DNA of 64,000 nt from Microbacterium sp. SORGH_AS_0428 (GTDB taxonomy: Bacteria; Actinomycetota; Actinomycetes; Actinomycetales; Microbacteriaceae), in NCBI RefSeq assembly GCF_031453615.1, contig NZ_JAVIZT010000001.1, positions 2,170,001-2,234,000 of the forward strand. Reading direction: 5' to 3'. The notes beneath the pieces are model-generated. The model worked only from the letters and a program-made list of their open reading frames with translations, did not search any database and was not told where the DNA came from. How positions within the stretch are numbered: the first letter of the stretch is position 1; the number at the start of each line of letters is the position of its first letter. The translations under genes and the position numbers were made by a program. This document shows, in pieces, positions 57,757 through 64,000 of the stretch.

Positions 57757-58491
57757 GTGCCGGAGACTCCGGCACGAGGGCGACCTGTCCGACGAGCGCT
57801 GAGTTCCGCCCTCGGTGCCGCGGCGACGCTCATCGGCATCGTCGCGATCATGTTCCTCGCCACCGACGTGTCGGCGGGCGGTGCCGTGCGCGCTGCGGTC
57901 GCCGTCTTCGCGATCCTGTGCGTCTTCGTCCCGGCGGCCGTCGGAGTGGCCTCGCTCCGGCTGCGCGCCCGCAATCGGCGGCAGGAGGCGGATGCAGGCG
58001 CCGCTCCTCTCTCGGATCGGGCGGTGCGGGCGCAGGAGCTCCTCGGCAGAGCCGCCGTCCGCCTGGCCCCCGACGGGCACGCGGATGTCCACGCCCGCGC
58101 CGGGCTCGGCGACGAGTTCCGGATCGCGGAGTCCACCGTCCGAGGTCTTCCGCCCGACGAGCTGCTCGGCTTCCTGTGGCTGGCGCGGCCGTCGCAGCCC
58201 GACGGCTTCCCCGCATCCGCCGAGTTCGCCGGATTGCCCGAGCGTGTGCAGGACATGATCGTGCTGCTCGACCTCCGCCGCGAGACGCAACTACGCGGCG
58301 CCGACGCTGCGTTGCGCGCGACATCCGGTGTCTACCACCACGACCGCGCTCGCACCCTGGCCGCCGTGAGGCGCACCGGCAACGCGTCGTTGCTCGCGCA
58401 GGTCGAGACGCCCCACCCCCGCGCCGACGAGCTGCTGGCCGCCCTCGATGACCCCGCGACGTGGGAGCGCCTGCTGCGCGCCGACTCTTGA
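57757..58491 (+). CDS. Membrane-associated hypothetical protein
   Basis: 244 residues from GTG 57757. Basic N-terminus, two hydrophobic helices (about 15-37 and 43-66), then a cytoplasmic helical domain (about 85-244) with PPDELLGFLWLARPSQPDG. No family recognised. The start is inferred from the short gap to the upstream stop. Confidence 0.68.
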   Translation: MPETPARGRPVRRALSSALGAAATLIGIVAIMFLATDVSAGGAVRAAVAVFAILCVFVPAAVGVASLRLRARNRRQEADAGAAPLSDRAVRAQELLGRAAVRLAPDGHADVHARAGLGDEFRIAESTVRGLPPDELLGFLWLARPSQPDGFPASAEFAGLPERVQDMIVLLDLRRETQLRGADAALRATSGVYHHDRARTLAAVRRTGNASLLAQVETPHPRADELLAALDDPATWERLLRADS

Positions 58492-58524
58492 CGCGATCGT
58501 TCGCCCTTTGCGAGTGTGTGCGCC

Positions 58525-58923
58525 ATGAGCCTCTTCCTCACCTGCCCGGTCGAAGACGTCGAGCGTGCCACCGCGTTCTACTCCGCTCTCGGATGGAGCC
58601 TGAACGCGGAGATGTCGAACGACGCCGTGTCGTGCTTCGCGATCGCGCCCGACCAGTACGTCATGCTCGGCAGCCGCGAGATGTACGCGAGCGTCGGGGG
58701 GACCGAGGACCTCATCGGTGGGCCGGAGACGCCCTCGAAGATCACGGTGTCGTTCGAGCTCGACAGTCGCGAGGCGGTCGATGAACTCGTCGAGCGGGCT
58801 GGTGCCGCGGGCGGGCGGATCGGCGACACCGACGACTACCCGTTCATGTACCAGCGCCAGTTCGACGACCCCGACGGCTATCACTACTCGCCGTTCTGGA
58901 TGAAGACGGAAGCGCCGGCCTGA
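58525..58923 (+). CDS. VOC-family (glyoxalase-like) protein
   Basis: 132 residues from ATG 58525. Two beta-alpha-beta-beta-beta modules: CPVEDVERATAFYSALGWS at the N-terminus and QFDDPDGYHYSPFWM at the C-terminus. Annotated relatives include lactoylglutathione-lyase-like and resistance proteins; the substrate here is unknown. Confidence 0.87.
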   Translation: MSLFLTCPVEDVERATAFYSALGWSLNAEMSNDAVSCFAIAPDQYVMLGSREMYASVGGTEDLIGGPETPSKITVSFELDSREAVDELVERAGAAGGRIGDTDDYPFMYQRQFDDPDGYHYSPFWMKTEAPA

Positions 58924-58935
58924 GCGTTCGCGCGG

Positions 58936-59013
58936 TGATCAGAGGTAGTGCTCGCGGGCAGCTTGGGCGATGTCCTGGGTGCTGATGTCCTCCCAGCGCA
59001 GGAAGCCGACGCC
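58936..59013 (-). pseudogene. Possible 3' gene remnant
   Basis: The minus strand reads HGVGFLRWEDISTQDIAQAA then REHYL and stop, preceded in frame by a stop. This looks like the C-terminal end of a protein with nothing left upstream, sitting between the VOC gene and nhaA. The parent family was not recognised. Confidence 0.3.
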
Positions 59014-59074
59014 GTGTCGAGGTCACTGACGCGCTCGAGCTCCGCGTGGGTACAGGTCGACGAGGCGATCCGGT

Positions 59075-60418
59075 CTACCCGTCCCCACCGCGCTTGGTGC
59101 GCACCGGCTGCTCGTAGACATCCGGCACGTCGTTCGCGTCCACATCGATCTGCTCCTGCCGGGCGAGCTGGGCGTAGCGGCGGTTCCGAGCGATCAGAAC
59201 GGATGCGGCGAGCACCGACGCGAGCACGGAGGCCACCATGATGGCGATCTTCGCGTCGGCGTTGTGAGGGGAGCCATCGGCGAAGCTGAGCTCCGCGATG
59301 AGCAGCGAGACGGTGAATCCGATGCCGGCCAGGAGTCCGACACCCATCAGATCGATCCAGCGGAGAGCGGGGTTCAGGCGCACGCGGGTGACGAGGGTCA
59401 GCAGGCGCACGCCCAGGAGGATCCCCAACGGCTTACCGAGGACCAGCCCCGCGGCGACTCCGATGGTCACAGGGTCGGTGGCGGCGCGCACGAGGCCCTC
59501 CCAGCCGCCCACGGCGACCCCGGCGGCGAAGAAGGCGAAGACGGGCACCGCGAAGCCGGCGGACAGCGGCCGGAAGCGATGCTCGAAGCTCTCGGCAAGA
59601 TCGCTCGCATCGCCCTCGCCGCGCCGAGATGCGCGAACCGGAATCGTGAACGCCAGCGCCACGCCGGCGATCGTGGCGTGCACCCCCGACGCATGCAGGA
59701 ACGCCCAGGCGACGAATCCGATCGGCAGCAGGATGAGCCACGCCGCGGACGGGTGCCGAGCGAAGAAGGCGCGGCCGCGCTGCGCGATGATGCCGTAGAC
59801 CACGACCAACGCCACGAAGATGACCAGGGGGACCACCTGGATGTCGCTGGTGTAGAACACGGCGATGATCCCGATCGCGATGAGGTCGTCCACCACGGCG
59901 AGGGTCAGAAGGAAGATCCGAAGGGGCCCCGGCAGATGAGAGCCCACGAGCGCGAGGATCGCCACTGCGAAGGCGATATCGGTGGCGGTCGGAATCGCCC
60001 AACCCTCCAGGAGCGACGGCTGCGTCCAGACGATGCCCACGTAGATGAGCGCCGGGACGACCACGCCGCCCACGGCAGCGGTGATCGGCACGATCGCCGT
60101 GCTGAATCGCCTCAGGTCGCCGACGACGATCTCCCGTTTGAGCTCCAGTCCCACCATGAAGAAGAAGATCGCCAGCAGGCCGTCGGCGGCCCATGCGCCG
60201 ACACTGAGTTCCAGATGCCACGGCTCGTACCCGAACCGGAAGTCGCGCAAGGCGAAGTAGGCCTCGGATGCGGGGGAGTTCGCCCAGATGATGGCGGCCG
60301 CTGCCGCGATCACCAGCAGTGCGCCTCCCACCGCCTCTTTTCGCAGCAGGCGGGTGACGCGCTGAACCTCGGCTGATCCCGGCCAGCGCGGCGCGCGAAT
60401 CGACGGGTCTTGCGACAT
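59075..60418 (-). CDS. nhaA: Na+/H+ antiporter NhaA
   Basis: 447 residues from ATG 60418 (GAGGAG upstream; the frame extends to 60481). Eleven or twelve membrane helices, the ion-binding pair in TLAVVDDLIAIGIIA, unwound-helix Asp in PTATDIAFAVAIL, and the MVGLELKREIVVGDLR block. Exchanges external protons for internal sodium. C-terminal tail is charged and cytoplasmic. Confidence 0.95.
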   Translation of the reverse strand: MSQDPSIRAPRWPGSAEVQRVTRLLRKEAVGGALLVIAAAAAIIWANSPASEAYFALRDFRFGYEPWHLELSVGAWAADGLLAIFFFMVGLELKREIVVGDLRRFSTAIVPITAAVGGVVVPALIYVGIVWTQPSLLEGWAIPTATDIAFAVAILALVGSHLPGPLRIFLLTLAVVDDLIAIGIIAVFYTSDIQVVPLVIFVALVVVYGIIAQRGRAFFARHPSAAWLILLPIGFVAWAFLHASGVHATIAGVALAFTIPVRASRRGEGDASDLAESFEHRFRPLSAGFAVPVFAFFAAGVAVGGWEGLVRAATDPVTIGVAAGLVLGKPLGILLGVRLLTLVTRVRLNPALRWIDLMGVGLLAGIGFTVSLLIAELSFADGSPHNADAKIAIMVASVLASVLAASVLIARNRRYAQLARQEQIDVDANDVPDVYEQPVRTKRGGDG

Positions 60419-60593
60419 GAGGCTCCTCGGGGGTCGTTCGACAGATGTGTCGACCAGACTTCCCGACGCGCCGTCCATCATTCTACGCGACGTGCGCCGG
60501 CGACCCTTCGCCGCTCGTGTTTCGGGTTTTCCGCGCCCGGCGTTGCGGCTTCCCCGGTGTCCGGCGGCGCTGCAGCTCTCCTAGCGTCGACGC

Positions 60594-61487
60594 GTGACCC
60601 CTCGACGCCCGGCATGCGCCGGTTCCCGACGCCCCCGCATCCTGCCCTTCGTCGCCGCATTCGCCGTCATCGTGATGGGCGCGGTCGCGGTCGCCACGCT
60701 GCCCGTGTTCGCCGGCGCCGACCCGGCGTATCTGACCTGGTCGACGCCCTTGCTGCAGTGGGTACCGTTCGCCGCCGTCCTGCTCCTGCACGGCATCTAC
60801 CGCAGACGTCACCGCTCGGCGGTCGTTCCCGACGGACATTCCTGGACCATGGCATCCGCGACGGCCGTGAGACTGCGCGGCAGAGGACCCGCCGTCATCC
60901 GCACGTTGCTGCTCGCGCTCGCCGCGCTCGTGGCGGTCTGCGTCGTGCCGGTCCTGGTAGCCGGCGCCGCGGGGTTCATCGAGCTGCGCTGGGCGGACGG
61001 CGCCGCTCTCGCCGTCCTGTTGACGCTGCCCGTCTCGCTGATCTTCATGATTCCCGTTGCGGGTGAGGAACTGGCCTGGCGCGGATACCTCACCACGCTT
61101 CTCGCCCCGAAGGGGTTCGCGTTCACCACAGGCCTGATCGCGGCGCTGTGGGCGCTGTGGCATCTTCCCCTCACGCTCGCGTACGCCTATGCCGGCGAAC
61201 TCGCGGGGCGTGACGTCGTGTCGAAGACCGTCGATCTGCTCCTCGCCGCCGTTCTGGTCAGTGCGCTGCGCTATCTCTCGGGCAGCGTCTGGCCGGCGGT
61301 GTTCGCACACGCGCTGTTCAACAACCTCTTCCAGATGGTGCAGTACAACTTCATGGCGCCGCTCTCAGAGGCGAGCACGGCGGACTACTGGTCGTACATG
61401 GCGCTCTGCTGGACAGCGTGGATCGTGGTCGATGCGCTCCTGGTCACCCTGGTGATGCGCAGGACGCGTGGAGCCCTTGCGGAATGA
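60594..61487 (+). CDS. CPBP-family intramembrane metalloprotease
   Basis: 297 residues from GTG 60594. Seven or eight hydrophobic segments and the Rce1/CPBP motifs GEELAWRGYL (EExxxR), LWHLPLTL and FAHALFNNLF. Bacterial members process peptides or have unknown roles. Monocistronic by spacing. Confidence 0.88.
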   Translation: MTPRRPACAGSRRPRILPFVAAFAVIVMGAVAVATLPVFAGADPAYLTWSTPLLQWVPFAAVLLLHGIYRRRHRSAVVPDGHSWTMASATAVRLRGRGPAVIRTLLLALAALVAVCVVPVLVAGAAGFIELRWADGAALAVLLTLPVSLIFMIPVAGEELAWRGYLTTLLAPKGFAFTTGLIAALWALWHLPLTLAYAYAGELAGRDVVSKTVDLLLAAVLVSALRYLSGSVWPAVFAHALFNNLFQMVQYNFMAPLSEASTADYWSYMALCWTAWIVVDALLVTLVMRRTRGALAE

Positions 61488-61565
61488 CGACATCGCCCAT
61501 AGGAGATGATGCCGTCATCGTCAAGGCACTGAGCGGATCACGGCGCGTTCGCCTAGAAACGGGGG

Positions 61566-61724
61566 ATGCAGTTCGTCGTTCCTGTGCAACTGATCGAGCC
61601 GATCGCGGGCGAGCGCTACGGTCACGGCGTCGAGGTCGACGCAGACAACTGGGCGGACGCGATGGCCGACGTCCTGATCGCCGTGGGCCCTGACTGGGAG
61701 GTCGCGGAGCCGTTTCGCTCCTGA
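61566..61724 (+). CDS. Small acidic hypothetical protein
   Basis: 52 residues from ATG 61566: begins MQFVVPVQLIEP, continues GVEVDADNWADAMADVL and ends EPFRS. Third-position G/C bias is moderate and the composition is protein-like. Only a weak GGGG ribosome-binding sequence precedes it. Unrecognised. Confidence 0.5.
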   Translation: MQFVVPVQLIEPIAGERYGHGVEVDADNWADAMADVLIAVGPDWEVAEPFRS

Positions 61725-61880
61725 CGTAACCCCGTATCGGCATGAGGGGTTGCGCGCCGGAGCCAAGGGGAGGATCGTGGCACGTCAACCGCCCGCTCGG
61801 AGCGTGTCGATTTCTCAGGTCTGAACCATCGTCAAACGGCTGATCGTCGCTCACTTCGCGTGGGCAGGCCGGAGCCCATC

Positions 61881-62243
61881 ATGGGAAAGCTGATCTACGA
61901 CCAGTACACGAAGGCGGAGTTCGAAGACCGCACCCTCGCTCATCTCCAGCAGGTGATCTTCACCAAGCTGCGCCGCAACGAATCGTTCGCGCTCACGTGG
62001 AAAGACGACGTGAGCCTCGGCAGCGGGCGCACCTCCGTCTGGCTGCACCCGAACGCCAACGTGCAGTTCAAGTTCTTCGGCACGCGCGAGCCCGCTCTGA
62101 ACCGGGCGTGGCTGGAAGCCTTGGCGTACACGGCGAACGGACCGACGGGACTCTACGTCGTTCCGGAACCGGCCCCGAACGAGTCGCCGGTGACGACGCT
62201 CCACGGATCATCGCAGCGTTTCGATCTCGTACCGGCGGACTGA
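61881..62243 (+). CDS. DUF7882-type protein (often mislabelled ATP-dependent DNA ligase)
   Basis: 120 residues from ATG 61881. LAHLQQVIFTKLRRNESFAL, WKDDVSLGSGRTSVWLHPN and ALNRAWLEALAYTANGPTGL are characteristic of a small actinobacterial family sometimes called ATP-dependent DNA ligase in error; it has no ligase motifs. Function unknown, no membrane segment. Confidence 0.8.
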   Translation: MGKLIYDQYTKAEFEDRTLAHLQQVIFTKLRRNESFALTWKDDVSLGSGRTSVWLHPNANVQFKFFGTREPALNRAWLEALAYTANGPTGLYVVPEPAPNESPVTTLHGSSQRFDLVPAD

Positions 62244-62250
62244 ACCTTCG

Positions 62251-62291
62251 GGTGCAGCTGAGGCGCGCACGGTGCGCGCCTCAGCTGCACC
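62251..62291. terminator. Long hairpin between convergent genes
   Basis: Two perfect complementary arms of 20 bp (GGTGCAGCTGAGGCGCGCAC) separated by a single base, so about an 18-bp stem with a small loop. Lies between the DUF7882 and MaoC stops. No T-tract, so it may be a bidirectional terminator or another structured element. Confidence 0.65.
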
Positions 62292-62300
62292 GCGGTGCTC

Positions 62301-62786
62301 TCACGAGTCGGCGAGGGTCAGCAGGTAGGTGTGCGCTCCGTCGAGCACGAGCTCGCCACGCTGGTTGTGGACGGTGGCGCGCGTCGTGACCTGCCCCGCG
62401 CCGTCGACCTCGGACAGATCAGTGATCTCCAGCTGCGGGTAGAGCGTGTCGCCCGCGTGCACCTCGCCCAGGAAGCGCGCGCTCACACTCGTGAACGCGA
62501 TGAAGATGTCGCCGATGTAGTGCGGGAAGAGCGTCGCGCCGGGTGCGGTGAAGGCCAGGACCTGCAGGCCGTGAACCACCGGTGCGCTGTGTCCGTGCGC
62601 TCGGGCGTACTCCTCGTCGTAGTGGATCGGGTGGTTGTCGGCCGACACCGCCTGAAACGCCGACGCGTGGGCATCGGTGAGCGTGCGGCTGGGGGCGCGG
62701 AAGATGTCGCCGACCTCGAGCTGCTCGAAGGTCTTGGCGGGAACGATCAGGAAATCGGACGGGTCGAAGGCGGGCGTGCTGCTCAT
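62301..62786 (-). CDS. MaoC-family dehydratase
   Basis: 161 residues from ATG 62786. Hot-dog fold with the hydratase motif SADNHPIHYDEEYAR (about 47-61; Asp and His catalytic) and PVVHGLQVLAF. Hydrates or dehydrates enoyl-type thioesters. Its substrate and pathway cannot be inferred from the neighbours. Confidence 0.9.
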   Translation of the reverse strand: MSSTPAFDPSDFLIVPAKTFEQLEVGDIFRAPSRTLTDAHASAFQAVSADNHPIHYDEEYARAHGHSAPVVHGLQVLAFTAPGATLFPHYIGDIFIAFTSVSARFLGEVHAGDTLYPQLEITDLSEVDGAGQVTTRATVHNQRGELVLDGAHTYLLTLADS

Positions 62787-62962
62787 GGCTGTCTCCGTTT
62801 CGCGCGGTGTCCGCCGGCGGTGACGGCGGCCTCGCGGCGAGTCAAGCCGAGTTCCCGCATCCGGCCGCCGGACACCTGACGAGACTGCGCTCGACACGTC
62901 TGGGCGGTTCGCGTGATCGTCGGCGACGTCAGCCCGCCCCGCGCTCGGTCTCGCGAGCCCTC

Positions 62963-63057
62963 CCGCATCCGCCACAGTTCTGCGCAGGTGCACCAGGCGA
63001 TGTCTGTGGCGGATGCGGCGAAGTGGCGCGGGTGCGCAGATGCAACGCAAGTCGGGC
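62963..63057. repeat. Dispersed intergenic repeat, copy 2, with inverted octamer pair
   Basis: 62963-62976 (CCGCATCCGCCACA) and 63005-63018 (TGTGGCGGATGCGG) are perfect 14-bp inverted arms. From 62972 the sequence parallels the repeat at 30360 (CCACAGTTCTGCGCAGGTG ... GCGGATGCGGCGAAGTG ... TGCAACGCAAGTCGGG). It occupies part of the 412-bp gap between maoC-type and sensor genes. Confidence 0.75.
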
Positions 63058-63141
63058 ACGGGGGTGGGCGGGACTCATACACCCTCACCGAACGTGCGAG
63101 AAGGGCGACGCGCCGATAACCCCTCGCGCGCTACTGTCAAT

Positions 63142-63182
63142 CGTTCCGTCGTGGGGACGGAAGCGTTCCGTTGTGGGGATGG
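63142..63182. promoter_or_regulatory. Two direct repeats upstream of the sensor gene
   Basis: CGTTCCGTCGTGGGGACGG and CGTTCCGTTGTGGGGATGG start 22 bp apart, about two helical turns, and end 16 bp before the GTG at 63199. They look like tandem binding sites for an activator or response regulator. The rest of the gap between 62787 and 63142 shows only the repeat above. Confidence 0.5.
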
Positions 63183-63198
63183 AGAGATCGGAGGAGGG

Positions 63199-64000
63199 GT
63201 GGCTTCCGATAGCACTTCGGCATGGCGTGCGAGGCTGTTTCTCTTCGCGCAGACCCAATCGGCGATTCTGGCGACGTTCGTTCTCCTCGCCGTCGTCACG
63301 GCGATTCTGGGGGTCATGCCCGAGCAGCCGCTGCTGACGATCATCGGCTACCTGCTGGTCGCCGCCGCGACCGTCATCTCGCTTGCGCTGCCGTTCGAGC
63401 GGTGGCCCTTCTCCCGGCAGTCGGCGATCGCCGGAGCGGATCTCGTGGCCGCCATCCTGCTGGCGCTGTCCATGTACAACGACGTCCGCGCGATCGCCGC
63501 GCTCGCCGCCTTCCCCGCCGTGTGGCTCGCGACCATCGGCGGCAGGCGGGGAGCTGCTGCGGCGCTCGTGGGCGTCTACGTCGCGATCCTCGCGCCGCCG
63601 CTGCTCACGCGGGTGCCTCTCACCCCGGCCAACTGGGCGAGTGTGCTCCTCTTCGCCATCGTCATGCCGGTCTTCGTCGTCGTCGCCCGCATGCTCGTGG
63701 AGACGAATCGGAACTTTCAGGCGCTCCTGAGCGACGCGCGCGAACGCGAGAGCGTGAGCGGGAAGCAGATCGAGCGCCTCGGTGCGGTTCTGCGCAGCTA
63801 TGCCGAGACGGCAGACATCGGCGTCGTCGTGCTGGACGAGAACAAGCGCGCCCTGATCACGAACCGCCGGTCGCGCGCGTTCGCCGAGCTCGCGGAGCTG
63901 AATCCGTCGACGGGTGTCTGCGCGCACATGTACGCCGCCGATCGTGTGACCCCCGTTCCCGCCGCCGAGCAGGCGCTTCAGCGGGCGATCCGCGGGGAGG
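63199..64000 (+). CDS. Membrane sensor protein, probable histidine kinase N-terminus (partial)
   Basis: 267 residues visible from GTG 63199 (GAGGAG upstream), cut by the window end. Five or six hydrophobic segments (about 12-160), then LVETNRNFQALLSDARERES as a linker helix and the start of a PAS-like domain (VVVLDENKRALITNRRSRAF). This order is usual in actinobacterial sensor kinases; the kinase domain would lie beyond the window. Confidence 0.72.
   Translation, partial: MASDSTSAWRARLFLFAQTQSAILATFVLLAVVTAILGVMPEQPLLTIIGYLLVAAATVISLALPFERWPFSRQSAIAGADLVAAILLALSMYNDVRAIAALAAFPAVWLATIGGRRGAAAALVGVYVAILAPPLLTRVPLTPANWASVLLFAIVMPVFVVVARMLVETNRNFQALLSDARERESVSGKQIERLGAVLRSYAETADIGVVVLDENKRALITNRRSRAFAELAELNPSTGVCAHMYAADRVTPVPAAEQALQRAIRGE

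Noticed and set aside
61728..61751. AACCCC/GGGGTT hairpin after the small acidic frame
   Set aside because: Only six base pairs with a long loop and no T-tract; not convincing as a terminator.

Overview
The window is high-GC actinobacterial chromosome, most likely Microbacterium or a close Microbacteriaceae relative. The evidence is strong G/C in third codon positions, many GTG starts, overlapping ATGA/GTGA gene junctions, and the order ppa - tilS - hpt - ftsH - folE - folP - folB - folK - DUF3180 - (PH proteins) - DUF2520 - panC - lysS - clpC. That is the order I remember from the Mycobacterium tuberculosis Rv3628c-Rv3596c segment, with panD, coaX and lsr2 missing here. One octamer, GGATGCGG/CCGCATCC, is scattered across the core at close to a hundred sites by eye and is absent from the first 4.5 kb.

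Layout. 1-2640: accessory, lower-GC DNA lying against the 3' end of a tRNA-Phe gene. It holds a frameshifted P-loop ATPase with an IF2_N-like N-terminus and a divergent, heavily broken PIN-type nuclease gene. 2640-2967: tRNA-Phe, tRNA-Asp and tRNA-Glu. 3.2-17.3 kb: envelope M23 peptidase, pyrophosphatase, tRNA lysidine synthase, HPRT, FtsH, folate biosynthesis, PH-domain membrane proteins, pantothenate-type genes and LysRS. 17.3-32.8 kb: DUF4192, cardiolipin synthase, a DUF559-type nuclease gene bracketed by palindromic repeats, a DUF2975/HTH pair, ClpC, acetyltransferases, an esterase, two small membrane proteins and RadA.

32.9-51 kb is a specialised purine/nucleoside region. A seven-gene minus-strand operon carries adenosine deaminase, an unknown exported protein, a BMP-type nucleoside ABC transporter, adenine deaminase and an acyl-CoA-dehydrogenase-like flavoprotein. 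Next to it lie a cytidine-deaminase-fold nucleobase deaminase, a PPC-domain protein with a GntR/UTRA regulator, and an amidohydrolase with a complete Dpp-type transporter. Four copies of an ACTTGTCGACAAGT-like operator sit upstream of all four transcription units, so they probably form one regulon. Hypoxanthine made by the deaminases could feed HPRT at 6.4 kb.

51-64 kb: creatininase-family hydrolase with lactate dehydrogenase, a luciferase-like oxidoreductase, tRNA-Ser(CGA), membrane and lipoprotein genes, an aldo/keto reductase with its MerR regulator, NhaA, a CPBP protease, a MaoC dehydratase and the start of a membrane sensor protein. Several unrelated palindromic repeat families occupy convergent gene junctions. 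Four genes (the ATPase, the PIN gene, the permease pair and radA) show apparent frameshifts or lost stops. These may be real or sequencing indels.
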